DNA of 64,000 bases, from positions 186,001 through 250,000 of the forward strand of contig JAIUCV010000090.1 of the NCBI GenBank assembly GCA_026724425.1, written 5' to 3'. Source of the stretch: Erythrophleum ivorense. Lineage: Eukaryota; Streptophyta; Magnoliopsida; Fabales; Fabaceae. Of this stretch, positions 11,162-23,882 are shown piece by piece. A program made the translations under genes and the position numbers. The notes under the pieces are model-generated. The model was not told the DNA's origin and ran no database searches. It saw nothing but the letters and a program-made list of their open reading frames with translations. The number at the start of each line of letters is the position of its first letter. Position 1 is the first letter of the stretch.

Positions 11162-14100
11162 GTAAGTTTTTCGCGTTTCCATTTTCATCTCTTCAGCCTT
11201 CATTAATTGGTTGTTCTAAAGTTGAATCATTATTGTGATCAAAATTTCCTGGTCCTGGATAAAAATTCGTTTCTTGCATTTGTCCTTGATTAAAAATCAT
11301 ATACAATTCTGCATTTGTCCTCACTATGGATCATGTTCTTGCAATCTTATAGTCAAATTTGGATGTTTGGGCAATTCTGGCATTCTGCATCATGATTTAT
11401 ACACTTATAAATTATTGTATTAGATTCTGTAATTGGTATCCATTGATCGAAAATATTTTTGTTATGGGATAATTGTCTCTTAGTCGTACATAGTTTGATA
11501 AGTCTTGGAAATCTGTTGAATTATTGGTGTGTTCATTTAGAATGTGAAATAGATATTTTTTTTATTTCTCTATGATGCTTCTGTTTTAATAATACGTATA
11601 TGATTGATGTCAAAAATCAAGAAATTAGCATTATTTGAACTCCAATGTTGTCATCTCCTTTGTAGATGATATACCTCTATTTTGTACCCTTTTTATATGG
11701 TTTTACTACCCTTTTTATATGGTTTTACTACGCTTTTTATAAGGTTTTAAAGGCTTTTTGATCTAAAAAGGTAGTTTTTGTGGATTTATAGTACTAAGAG
11801 TCTAAACAGGTCGAAAGATGCATTTTGAAGCAAAACCACAGGATTTGGAGTTTACGCCGCTCCGCGACACAGCATCAACTTTGGAAGAGCCCCTAAAACA
11901 TTATACTCAATGGATTTCACCAAAACCAGTTCGCCGCGATGACTACATGAGTTAGCTTTCCAACGCAATTGAAATCATGCAATTTGGACGTGTATAATGG
12001 AAGAAATTATCATTTTAGTGAAGAGTGTCAGATCAGCCGAAAACCGGACGTCTACACCAGCCGGTCGACCGAGCCGGTCGGACAGGGCTCCAAGGCTCCA
12101 GTCTGACCCGACCATCCTCCATTGCACAATGACACCGGTCGACCGAGCCGGTCGGACAGGGACTCCATGGCCCTCGTCCGACCCGACCTCTTTTCACCAT
12201 CCCGTGCGCGCTCGACCGCCCAGCTCGACCCGACCATCATCCCGACCGACCGGTCGACCGCCCAGCTCGACCCGACCACCATCCCGACCGACCGGTTGAC
12301 CGCCCTGCTCGACCGTCGACCGCCCCGCTCGACCCGCCTTAGCCGACTAAGGCCCGTTTTGCACGTTTTCACGATTTACTCGGCCCGTTTACCTAATCTC
12401 GACCCCTGGAAGACCTAGCACTATAAATACACCTTTTTAGCCTCTTTAGAAAAAAAGAAGAACCGCAGAGCCGCATTGTATTACAGTTTTATAGATCTAC
12501 TTTTGTTCTAGAGATTTCAAGGAGAGGATCTCTCCTCCTCACTACAATTTGGAGAAGATTTCTGAACCTTTATCTATTATCATGTTTTCTCCATCTCTCT
12601 GTGTTGTTACTTTGATCATGTCTTAGTAATTCACTTGTTAGGTTGCTAGGGTTACTAATTCAATGAGTTGTTTGCTTGATCTATGATTTCGATGAACTGT
12701 TAGGGATATCATTAGAGTCTTTGTCTCGTTTTGTTCACTTATTAATGCTGATTGCTTTACCGCGCATATAGCAATCCGATCCTAGGTTGATTTGAGCCAC
12801 GGAAGTGCTGTATCATTCGCCGGACCTATTCTTTGACAAGCTAGGTTTCTTAGACTGCGGAAGTTGATTTACTAAGCCTAGTGAACTGTATCCGAACCTG
12901 ATCGATTTAATGCTTGATTAACTATCTAAGGACATACCGAAAGTTTAGCGATTAGATAAGTTATCATAGGAGTCGGAGCCACGGAAGTGGAAAGACTTAT
13001 CTTCGTTTTTTGTGTTCTAGACGGATCTATCATCCCATCATCCCTAAATCGATTCATATCTATCACCGAACTGATCATTGCTTGCTTCTCTGCGAATTAG
13101 CCCCTAGAGACCTAACGCCTTTCCTTCATTGCTTTACAACCTCGATTTCTTAGCTTTAGTATTTAGTTATTAGACCACCAACCAATCATCCTTTATCTTA
13201 TTCTAGCTTGATCCGAACTCCATAGATTTAAAGTGTATTCATTTTAGCCAGTCCTTGTGTTCGATAACCCGTACTTCTGCGATATGTGCACTTGCAGGAT
13301 TTAAAAAGTCGGTAAAACCTGACCACACATCAGTAGACATACGTCGTCATAAGATTTGTCTAATATTCTGTTTTGGTTTTAAGTACCATAGTTTGCTATA
13401 ATAGTTGTTAGAGTTGCAAGTTCTTGGCTTATTAGTAGAAAGGTTTATGTAGAAAATTTAGTTTTGTTTACTACAAAGTTTATGTTTCCAATAAGCTGCT
13501 TAAATGATTGTGCATTACGCCTGTTGTGTATATTCAGTTATAACCTTTCAAATATATATCTCTCACTCTCTTGCACATGGTTCTATTATGTACTCCATAT
13601 GTAACGTTTCAAGAAGATAATATTTATTGTTATTTCTTTGCTTAATATAGACAATTTGAACTTAGCTGTTATAAATATGAATGTTTTATATATCTTTTTA
13701 AATCTGTTTTAGATGATATAATTAGAATATGTCATGTTCACTCGTTAGACATAGTTATTGCATTTTGGTTTATTGCCAAACCACTAGTGGCCATACTTTG
13801 TTAAATTCGAATGTTATCTTGATTTTCCTGGTATTGTCGGATGATATACCCATCTTGACTTTTGCTTCTTCTTTTTTTTTTTTTTTTTTAAATTTAAATA
13901 GTTAGTGTTGCAAATTAATTATTCTTTTTAGGAAATATATGTTTGTTTATCCTAAACTTTACCCAATTAAGGGGTTCATCTATGTTTGTGATTGGTACGT
14001 GTTATGGATAAATACATGTGCTTGTTTTGGTCCAACCTAAGTGATGAATGTTTCAAATGTTAAGTTAGTTGTTCTATGCTACGTAATAACTTGATTTTAC

Positions 14101-14212
14101 TTGTCATTGCACCTTATTGTATTGATTGTTGCGTGATATTTGCTTTGAATCCATGTGTGGCTTCACTATTTGTTAGACTAGAGCATGATCTATTATTTTA
14201 CATATATGGTAG
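11162..14212 (+). other. Inferred 5'-UTR intron of the second CACTA 1 gene
   Basis: AT-rich non-coding DNA from a donor near 11162 to an acceptor directly before ATG 14213 (TATGGTAG|ATG). It contains the solo LTR 11667-13332. CACTA 2 has a corresponding non-coding stretch at 40490-41330 with acceptor TATGGCAG before its ATG. No gene is seen in it. Confidence 0.5.
11667..13332 (+). mobile_element. Solo Athila-like LTR (plus orientation)
   Basis: Starts TGATATACCTC and ends CCACACATCA, with the family's GC-rich GGTCGACC block and TATAAATA box (about 12422). It is flanked by perfect 5-bp duplications GTAGA at 11662-11666 and 13333-13337. No internal region is present, so it arose by recombination between the LTRs of a full element. 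It is the only copy in the window in this orientation. Confidence 0.93.
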
Positions 14213-14702
14213 ATGGATGATCCAAACAGCTACATGGATTACTTGAGTCGGGGAGGAGGCGGCTCACACGGTTCTTGTGGACATGGTGGTTCACACGGTT
14301 CTCGAGGACATGGTGGTTCACACGGTTCTCATGGACGTGGTCGTTCCCGTGGTGGTTCGGCTTTGCATTCCGTTCCCCCGAGTTCTAGTTCCCATGGTTC
14401 TACGGGACAGCGGGCACGTTCTCCATCTCCACCTGCTCACCAGTCACCTCCACATGTTCAGCACGACGCAGATGTGGCCATGATTGAGGCCAACGTAGAC
14501 GCATTGTATGCGTCTATAAGGGACATTTTATATGAGCCTGGTCATGATCTCCTTCCTCATCTTCATCCACACCGTCCGGCGAACACTTTCTGGTAAGTAT
14601 ATATTTTTTTTATTAGTTTTTGTTTTATTTTATGTTTTAAATTTTATAAATTTAACTTCCAAATTTATTTCCCCAGTTCACTGATGATCTATCCGTCGCT
14701 TC

Positions 14703-16250
14703 TGAAACAACCAAGCTCTTTTTTTTTTTTTTTTTTTTTTATCAAGTGCGGAAATTCTCAATAAAATAAACTCCATAAAATCAATAATTCAAACAACCAT
14801 ATTCAATTCCAGAATACCATAAAATAATCTAGCAACCTAAACACCAGGTTTGCAAATAACATCATAAACCAAAAATGATAAACAACGAGATCCTATCATC
14901 CTCTCTCTGGCCCGATTCCGCGATCACACCTACTTTTACCTGCATCACATTAGGGAAAAAGAGATGCATAAGTATTTCATAAATACTTAGTGAGGCAATC
15001 ACCCCGCATACAGGCCAATTACGCAATTTAAAACACTTTTAAATAATATTAATAATTACCAAAATTATTAAATTCACTTCTTTTAATTCTTATACAATTT
15101 TCCTCAATTAAATAATAATTTCTAACCCTTAAAATGATTTCCACAATTATTAAATAATTTCCACAATTATTATAATAATTTTCAACACATAAAATAATTT
15201 CCACAATTACTATAAACCAATTTAATTAATTAATTAATTAACCACTAATTAATTAATTTCGGAATTAAACCACTTAATTCCAATTAAACCGATTAAACCA
15301 TATTAAACCATTAATTAATTCAATTTAATCAATTCGCCAGAAAACCGGATTTAACCGGACAAGTGTCGATCGACACAGCTTGTGTCGCTCGACACCCGGC
15401 CCGATTGGTGTCGAGCGACACCGGCTTGGTGTCGATCGACACCGATCCAGGAGATCGACGCCCAAATCGATTTCGAACACAAAAACACCAAAAACACGAA
15501 ATTGTCACAATCCAATCGATCAAATGCACTAATAACACATAAACCACCACAAACAACACATAAACTCATCAAATCAACAATTCACTTTCACAATTTCCAC
15601 TATTTGCGAGCCTACGGTCATGCACTCACCTCGACAACCGATTGAACAAAGGGAAAAAGAGGAAAAACGATGAACAGTGCGCGATGAACAGTAACTCCGG
15701 CGATGAACAGTAACTCCGGCGATGAACAGTAACCGATGAACAGTGTTTTCGACTTCTCCCAAAAATCGCCTCTTCTCTCTGGAAACTCCAGCCTCGAAAA
15801 TTGTGTCAAAAACAGACGGTTGCACTCCTTTAAACTCGTTTTTAGGGTTTCCTTCCCTTAACCGGAGTAAACCGACAACTTAAATCAAACCGGTCGATTT
15901 CACAATAACCGGTGTCGATCGACACCCTTCCTTGGTGTCGGTCGACACCCATCGACCATACCAACTCAAACCACAAATCAAACGCGCAATCGACTTAAAC
16001 CGGAATTGATTTCTCAAACCGGTGTCGATCGACACTCCCCTTAGGTGTCGATCGACACTAGTCATTCAAGAGCTTTTTACACATTTTCTTCGCGATGTTC
16101 GAACCTTAGACCGACTGCACAACAATCAAACAAGAACATGCACCGCCAATCCTTGATTCACACCTCAAAGAGCATATGTAATCTACTCCCGAACCCCTAA
16201 TGTCGTCCGATACCACTTCCAAAATAACTTTCTGGTTCACGGATGTTACA
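14703..16250 (-). repeat. G1 LTR, left copy (3' LTR)
   Basis: Plus-strand ends TGAAACAACC...GGATGTTACA. It holds AT-rich TTAATTAATTAA stretches, GATGAACAGTAACTCCGGC tandem units (about 15680-15745), and eight copies of the palindrome GTGTCGATCGACAC or close variants (about 15361-15445 and 15911-16063). At 1548 bp it is 247 bp shorter than the other LTR. Confidence 0.92.
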
Positions 16251-16429
16251 ATTCTCCCCCACTAAACTGGATTCGCCCTCGAATCCTAACACAAAACGTC
16301 TACTCAAGACGACAAAACCTGGCCCTCCACTGGCCAAACACAAGAGATCCACCACTGATCCCAGAGACTCACATCTAATCCTATGTTATAAGCACGTTTC
16401 CAGACATTCATTACTCTTTACTCAAAACC

Positions 16430-16632
16430 ATACCGTGACACCACCGTCACAAATACCCAAACCATGACACCACCGTCACAAAATCTGTACCGTGACACCA
16501 CCGTCACAAGTACCCAAACCGTGACAGCACCGTCACAAAATCTGTTCCGTGACACCACCGTCACAAGTACCCAAACCGTGACACCACCGTCACAAAATCT
16601 GTACCGTGACACCACCGTCACAAGTACCCATA
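16430..16632. repeat. Tandem GTGAC/GTCAC repeats inside G1
   Basis: About seven units of CCGTGACACCACCGTCACAA, separated alternately by GTACCCAAA-like and AATCTGTA-like spacers, so the array is a series of roughly 60-bp dimers. Each unit is an imperfect inverted repeat (GTGAC...GTCAC). It lies close to the polypurine tract. Open frames through it on both strands are repeat artefacts. Confidence 0.85.
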
Positions 16633-17160
16633 TAAATGCAAGAGACCCACTTGTCTCTCTCAAGGGATCCACCACCCTTGATGCTCACTTCGTGACTCGT
16701 CAGCCACTAGTAAGCAGCACCCTTATACCAAGTATAAGTCTGCAAGCACTTCCCCTGAGGTAGCTAATCCTAGGTAAGGCCGCACGGAGATCTCAATCTC
16801 CCCACTTATACTGAGGTTGCTAGCCCCAGATAAGTCTGCAAAAACAAACCGCGGCACCTATCTGCAGATAAGTCCGCCACAACCCATACCGAGCACCCAC
16901 CGTCTCAGATAGGTCTGCAGGAGAATACTATCTCCTAAACGTAAAGAGTAATAAACCGAAACGCCTATAACATAACCGACTAGAACTGTCTCACGACCCA
17001 AACTGGTCAACACAACCCGTAACATCCGTAACACAGATTTATAAGGAAACTCCCTCTTATAATTCTCCAACAATGTACATCGTACCACAGACGAAAATAC
17101 ATAAACCACAGCAACCACATAGCCTAAGGCTAACCAACTGAAACCATAAAGATGAAGAGC
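16633..17160. other. G1 internal region near the 3' LTR, non-coding
   Basis: No convincing coding sequence. Contains several AGATAAGTCTGCA/AGATAGGTCTGC-like imperfect repeats between about 16730 and 16925. It lies downstream of integrase on the minus strand and is probably 3' untranslated internal DNA. Confidence 0.4.
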
Positions 17161-19420
17161 TAATTCCTCGACCTAATCGTCGAACACTTTCAGAAATCCA
17201 ACTTCATCTTTGCCTCAAGTTTTCACAACGACACTCTCTTGTTCCGCAGAACCTTGACTCTCCTCTCGAGAATCCTCACAAAACCGCCAGAACTCCCTAA
17301 AAAGGCCTAAGATCCTCTGAAATATTAACCACTAACTTCCCTGAAGGATGGAAGCACTCTCTCTCCACCTCAAAACACGAAACACCTTTTGAAACATCCT
17401 CATAAACACAGGTAACTCAAGCCGATACGCCAATGGTCCAACTCGCTCCACCACTGGGACGGACCCATAAACCGCGCACTCAGCTTGTTCTTTGCTATGG
17501 GTCTGTTAGGACCCCTCAACATAGCCATCTCGAGGTATACTCTAACTCCAACCTGAAACTCGAGTTCCGCCTACGCCTAACAGCGTAACTCTTCTGCCTA
17601 TCCTGAGCTTTCTTCTTGTTCAACCTCAAACACGGACCTTCTCCGTCATTTCCCTGAACAAAAGTAACTCCATAAATGCTGCGCTCCCCCACTTGGGTTC
17701 AGCATAAAGGCGTCCTACATGGCCTCCCATGCAAAGCCTCACACGGAGCCATGCAAAAAAAACTCGCCTGATAACTATTGTTGTGGCAACTCTGCCTGAC
17801 ACAGATGACCAGTCCAATGGTCGCTCCAATCCCACACACACATCCTCAACAAAACTTCCAAGGTCTGGATAGTCCTCTCTGACCACCCATTTGCACGCGG
17901 ATGATACACTGTACCCATATGCACCTTAGTGCCCATCTCTGTCTGAAACGCCCTCCACACTCTGAGGCGAATCCCGGATCATGACCCGACACGATACTGA
18001 CTGGCATACCATGCAGCCTCACAATCTCTGACAAAATTTCCTAGCCAAACAGCAACTCCATCTGTCTTCTTAATGACCAGAAAATGTTGACTTGGTCAAC
18101 CGACCCACAACCACCCAAAACATCACATGTCTGTGAGATAGATAATTCCATCTTGAATCCATCATGATCCTAGCCCACTTTCACTCTGAAATGGATACAC
18201 TCTGCAGAAGACCACTCGAAGAGCGATGTTCTGACTTGACCAACGAACACGAGTTGCACCACGCAACCCAAAACAGCTACAACTCTCTTTAACCCGACCC
18301 AGTGATAACACCGCTTGAGATCGCGATACATCTTGGTCGCTCTTCCATGAATCGAGAACTTGCTCGCACGAGCCTCTCTCAAAACCTCCTGTCTAGACTC
18401 CTCAACCTCGGGTATACAAGCCCGACCACGCGCCATAAATGCCCTTTTGATGAGACCGAAAACTCGGAGCCAACTGCTCGCGATTGCATCAAAATAAACT
18501 ACGCTCACTCCGCTGAGCCATCCTGATTCTACTGAGTATATCCGCCTGATCCACTGTCTCTAAACGCGAAGGCTCCTCCCAAGTAGCATAAAAACACAAA
18601 GTACTAAAACCCGCCTACCATGGCATCATCATCCTGCTCTTTAGCTGAAACAACTCTCCGTCAACTCAACGCGACTGCCACCTAATCAACCTCGTCGGAA
18701 GATAGACAGTATCCAGATCATAAATTATCGAAAGCTCGATACACAACCCAAACCAACTCCTGCAACAACTATGTACACTATGAAAGGCTTCCCCAGCTCG
18801 GGTAATGCCAATACTGGTGTACTGAACAACAACTCTTTAAACTTCTCAAAGCTCTCTCACACTTTGACGACCATACAAACGGCACATCCATACCCGTCAA
18901 CCTCGTCATCGAATGCGACACATTCGAAAAACCCTTAACGGACTCCTGTAGTATTCTGCTACACCCTGAAACACAACTGTCACTTGCCAGAAACCGTATT
19001 TGCTCAACTTAGCATACAGTTCCTGCTCTTGTAGTTTCTCCAGAAACAACTCTAATGAGCCACGTGCTCCTCAGAACCCCTCGAGCTCCTGAACAACACG
19101 GATATCCTTGATATCCCCGGAACTCTTCGATAAACACCTCAACACTGGACTCCGAAACCGATCGTCGCCAAAAGCCTCGCAACTTGCTCTACATCTGCTC
19201 ACCCTGCATAGCCGAGACACAAAACTCCCGGAAGTCAGTCTCAACCCCTGAAACACCAACCTCCTTGCATCCCGCTCAGACAACACTCTGCCTCTAAAGC
19301 AATTCAGATGAACTCGGTAAAACTCCAACCAGTTCATCACCAAAATTACGTCATGTAGTCCCACCGAACTGATGACCAACACTGCTGGCATCGACTGCCC
19401 ACACTCCGAACATCAACTAT
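17160..19420 (-). pseudogene. G1 pol remnant: protease, RNase H and integrase pieces
   Basis: Degenerate gypsy pol read on minus. Recognisable parts in order: protease-linker region (19391-19071, with VGLHDVILVMNWLEFYRVHL), RNase H-side sequence (about 19060-18760, matching G2 at 30420-30860 by nucleotide pattern), the integrase zinc-binding region (about 18400-18250, SKFSIHGRATKMYRDLKRCY), and the integrase core (18034-17775, with HMGTVYHPRANGWSERTIQT). Compared with G2, sequence jumps near 19082 from the start of RNase H/thumb directly to the region before RT, so about 565 bp holding the catalytic DD motif are deleted. Multiple stops and frameshifts; no product expected. Confidence 0.8.
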
Positions 19421-19701
19421 TCTAACACAGCCGTATGTAGCCCGAAATCCTCCACTCGGTACCTTGACCAAACACGAACGCTCACCAGCGCTGCTCCGGA
19501 CGCCACTACACTTGGCACGCTATGGAATGATGAATGATGAAGCATTTAAATGCTCCCGAGTCAAACAACCCTGAGACTCAACACCGCCCACTAACCATGA
19601 CAAGTGTTTAGAACCCTAACACTCTATCACATATAAAATAAAAGAAACAGACGACCACCACAATTCTACACTAAGAATTTACGAAGTCTGAATCAAGAAT
19701 T

Positions 19702-20888
19702 TTACCTGTGATCTGCCTCGGACAGACTAGTCTGACCAACTTCTGTCGAAGGAACCTCACTCGGCACCGCCCCACTATGACTTAACGGCTGCACCGCTGC
19801 GATCTGAGACTCTGGTTGAGCCACTATTGGCTGAAACTCCACTGCCGCCAATGGCTGTAACTTGGGACACTCCTGTCTGATATGCCCCTGCTCGCCACAA
19901 CGAAAACACACCCTAACACTTGAATCTGTCTCCCTCCCGGGACAGCTCGCCACACGATGCTCCGTGCTCCCACAACCAAAACAACTGCCGCGAACCTTCC
20001 GGCTGCCTCCAGAAACCTCGTCCAATCTCCTCTTATGGCCTTGCGCAAGCTTACCGCCCTTGCTAGAACCAGAACCTCTACACTGCTGCGACTGATGTCG
20101 CTGCTGCTGCTGCGGATGACTCCTCTGAACAAACGGAGCAACCACAGACGGTACCACCACCGGATCAACCTGCTCATGCTGATCCTCCTCAATCGAAACT
20201 GCAAGCCTCACTAGCTCTGCCCACGAGAAACGCAAAGCAAACCTCTGCATCTGTCCCCTCATCTCTAAATAAGGCGGACTCTCACCAACTACAGCCTCCT
20301 GCTGCCCAACAACTGCAGCACTATGCTGCCCAACAACTGCAGCACCATGCTGCCCAAAAACTGCAGCATCCTGCTGCGCCCCGGCCACTGAAGGTGCAGC
20401 CGAAGCCTGCTCTGGAACCGCTGGCGGAAAACGTGCCAACAGCTGCGTCAGAAACCCCACAACCTGGTCACCATGACCCTGAGTTAGAGCCGCGCCCCCA
20501 CCTAGGACAGCCCCAACTCCCGCGCCACTACCGACTCCCAAACCGGCCTCACTCGCCAAAGAAACTGACTGGGTCACTGACGCAGTCGCCACACTAGGCG
20601 CTGCACTCTCTCCCGACTCCGCCGGTAAACCACGACCCTGACTCCGGCCTCAACTCCCGCGCCACTACCGACTCCCAAACCGGCCTCACTCGCCAAAGAA
20701 ACTGACTGGGTCACTGACGCAGTCGCCACACTAGGCGCTGCACTCTCTCCCGACTCCGCCGGTAAACCACGACCCTGACTCCGGCCTCCACGGCCTGCCG
20801 CTCGGCCACCACGGCCAACTGCTCCGCCCACACGGGCACTAACTCTACCGCGCCCACCAGCGCCACGACCTCTAGCACCTGCGTCCAT
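19702..20888 (-). pseudogene. G1 gag with two zinc knuckles, frameshifted
   Basis: Gypsy gag polyprotein. The ATG at 20888 starts an Arg/Gly-rich N-terminus (MDAGARGRGAGGRGR); the C-terminal half has two CCHC knuckles, CFGCGSTEHRVASC and CFRCGEQGHIRQEC, which bind genomic RNA in functional gags. The frame changes inside a 137-bp tandem duplication (20514-20650 and 20651-20787): 137 is not a multiple of three. The central Retrotrans_gag domain present in G2 is also mostly missing between PPYLEMRGQMQRFALRF and SWAELVRLA. Broken gene, family certain. Confidence 0.85.
20514..20787. repeat. 137-bp tandem duplication in G1 gag
   Basis: The unit starting CAACTCCCGCGCCACTACCG occurs at 20514 and again at 20651 with almost no difference. 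It causes the gag frameshift and is absent from G2. Confidence 0.85.
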
Positions 20889-21093
20889 TTCGCTGCACTT
20901 CCAAGGAACAGGAAATGAGCCGGCTAGAAAACCAACCACAAAAACTCCACACAACACAAAACACAAAACACTACTCACGGCGGAATCACTGAAGGCCGAG
21001 AGGATGATACTAGACTACTAACTGACAAAACACAATAATCAATTAAATACATAGTCCAGTTCACCCAATACTAACAGTCCTAAAACCGTATAC

Positions 21094-21105
21094 GCTCTGA
21101 TACCA
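21094..21105 (-). other. G1 primer-binding site (tRNA-iMet)
   Basis: Minus strand TGGTATCAGAGC, separated by three bases from the LTR start at 21109. Confidence 0.9.
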
Positions 21106-21108
21106 AAA

Positions 21109-22903
21109 TGAAACAACCAAGCTTTTTTTTTTTTTTTTTAATCAAGTGCGGAAATTCTCAATAAAATAATCTCCATAAAATCAATAATTCAAACAACCAT
21201 ATTCAATTCCAGAATACCATAAAATAATCTAGCAACCTAAACACCAGGTTTGCAAATAACATCATAAACCAAAAATGATAAACAACGAGATCCTATCATC
21301 CTCTCTCTGGCCCGATTCCGCGATCACACCTACTTTTATCAAGTGCGGAAATTCTCAATAAAATAAACTTCACTAAATAAATAATGTAAACAACCAAATT
21401 CAATTCCAGAATAATAATAAAATATCTAGCAACCTAAACACCAGGTTTGCAATAAACAAATAACTCAAAACACCAAGACAATCCTATCATCCTCTCTTCG
21501 GCCCGATTCCGCGATCACACTTTCTTTCTACCTGCATCACATTAGGGAAAAAGAGATGCATAAGTATTTAATAAATACTTAGTGAGGCAATCACCCCGCC
21601 TACAGGCCAATTACGCAATTTAAAACACTTTTAAATAATATTAATAATTACCAAAATTATTAAATTCACTTCTTTTAATTCTTATACAATTTTTCTCAAT
21701 TAAATAATAATTTCTAACCCTTAAAATGATTTCCACAATTATTAAATAATTTCCACAATTATTAAATAATTTCCACAATTATTAAATAATTTCCACAATT
21801 ATTAAATAATTTCCACAATTATTGTAATAATTTTCAACACATAAAATAATTTCCACAATTACTATAAACCACTTTAATTAATTAATTAATTAACCACTAA
21901 TTAATTAATTTCGGAATTAAACCACTTAATTCCAATTAAACAGATTAAACCATATTAAACCATTAATTAATTCAATTTAATCAATTCGCCAGAAAACCGG
22001 ATTTAACCGGACCAGTGTCGATCGACACAGCTTGTGTCGCTCGACACCCGGCCCGATTGGTGTCGAGCGACACCGGCTTGGTGTCGATCGACACCGATCC
22101 AGGAGATCGACGCCCAAATCGATTTCGAACACAAAACACCAAAAACACGAAATTGTGACAATCCAATCGATCAAATGCACTAATAACACATAAACCACCA
22201 CAAACAACACATAAACTCATCAAATCAACAATTCACTTTCACAATTTCCACTATTTGCGAGCCTACGGTCATGCACTCACCTCGACAACCGATTGAACAA
22301 AGGGAAAAAGAGGAAAAACGATGAACAGTGCGCGATGAACAGTAACTCCGGCGATGAACAGTAACTCCGGCGATGAACAGTAACCGATGAACAGTGTTTT
22401 CGACTTCTCCCAAAAATCGCCTCTTTTCTCTCTAGAAACTCCAGCCTCGAAAATTGTGTCAAAAACAGACGGCTGCACTCCTTTAAACTCGTTTTTAGGG
22501 TTTCCTTCCCTTAACCGGACTAAACCGACAACTTAAATCAAACCGGTCGATTTCACAATAACCGGTGTCGATCGACACCCTTCCTTGGTGTCGGTCGACA
22601 CCCATCGACCATACCAACTCAAACCACAAATCAAACGCGCAATCGACTTAAACCGGAATTGATTTCTCAAACCGGTGTCGATCGACACTCCCCTTAGGTG
22701 TCGATCGACACTAGTCATTCAAGAGCTTTTTACACATTTTCTTCGCGATGTTCGAACCTTAGACCGACTGCACAACAATCAAACAAGAACATGCACCGCC
22801 AATCCTTGATTCACACCTCAAAGAGCATATGTAATCTACTCCCGAACCCCTAATGTCGTCCGATACCACTTCCAAAATAACTTTCTGGTTCACGGATGTT
22901 ACA
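21109..22903 (-). repeat. G1 LTR, right copy (5' LTR), with internal duplication
   Basis: Same ends as the left LTR. It is longer because the first about 200 bp are present twice: the second, diverged copy starts near 21339 (TCAAGTGCGG) and resembles a different subfamily. There are also more tandem ATTTCCACAATTATTAAATA units (about 21725-21825). Eight GTGTCGATCGACAC-type palindromes are kept (22015-22100 and 22565-22710). Confidence 0.9.
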
Positions 22904-23882
22904 GCTTCCGCAGTCACGGAAATATTTGAAAAGGATTTTAAAGAACCTCATGCCCGGTGGAAAGATGTAAAGGAGTACGTCCTCGACCGTTGGTTTAGTA
23001 CCTTCGCTGTAAGTTTTAAAATGAGTTTAATTTAATTTTTAAAAATTTTATTCATTTCTTTTCATCTAATACTATATTATTATTTTTTGATTTTTTGTTG
23101 AAGCGTAAGTATCACTGGGACGCTGCCATTACCGGGATGGTTCACAAAGAGTTTAGAAACAAAGTCAAGCAGCGGTTGCCTGATATGGTATCACGGTGGA
23201 AGCAGTCGTGGATTAAAAAGGGAGATGATGCAATGCCTTGCTGGTTCGACAAAAATGTTTGGAAAGGTTTAGTTGCATTTTGGCTGGATCCTGATCACCA
23301 GGTCAGGAGTGTCAACAGCAAGTCGGCTCGATTGAAGAGTAAAAACTCTACACATCAATCCGGCCGTACTTCATTCAGATCCCGAGGTCGAATGCTCGTA
23401 AGTTTTGTTTCTTTTCTAATTATTATTATTTTTATATTATTTAGTTCATTTATTTTTTATTATTCTTATCAAACTAAAATTTTTTTTGAAGGCCGAGGAA
23501 AAAAGAGAATCAGAGACGGATTTGCTGGCGGTTCTTGCGTACACAAAGCGGAACCCGGATGGCACTTTCGTGAATGAAGATTCTGAGGAGCTTTACAACG
23601 ATGTTAATTCGAAGCTACAAGAAATGACTCAGAATGATGATCCCGAGAGCATCGCTTCTGGTTCGTCTGAGCTTTCTACGTCAATCAGGAACAAGGTTTT
23701 TGTGGAGGTAAGTATTTTTATATTTTTATTTCAAATTATTTCAATTCATATATATATTATCTTATAAATTCGTTTACTTTAACTTTTTTTTTTCCAGACC
23801 GCACCTCGTAAAAAGGGGCAAATTAGGGGGATTGGTTCTATCCAATCCCAAATCGATACTAGGAGCGGTTCTGTTCGCTGTA

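Larger units (their letters stand above)
14703..22903 (-). mobile_element. Gypsy LTR retrotransposon G1, complete ends, defective pol
   Basis: Two LTRs (14703-16250 and 21109-22903), a tRNA-iMet primer-binding site (21094-21105), a polypurine tract (16251-16262, minus GTGGGGGAGAAT) and 5-bp target duplications GCTTC at 14698-14702 and 22904-22908 define the element exactly. It inserted in an exon of the second CACTA 1 gene. Gag is split by a tandem duplication; pol is full of stops and lacks the reverse-transcriptase core. It belongs with the chromovirus-like (Tekay-type) gypsy lineage by its gag, and is related to fragment G2 at 30214-34106. Confidence 0.93.

Noticed and set aside
16418..16763. 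Repeat protein encoded by the GTGAC array
   Set aside because: Open on both strands because the tandem unit lacks stops; lies in the non-coding end of G1.
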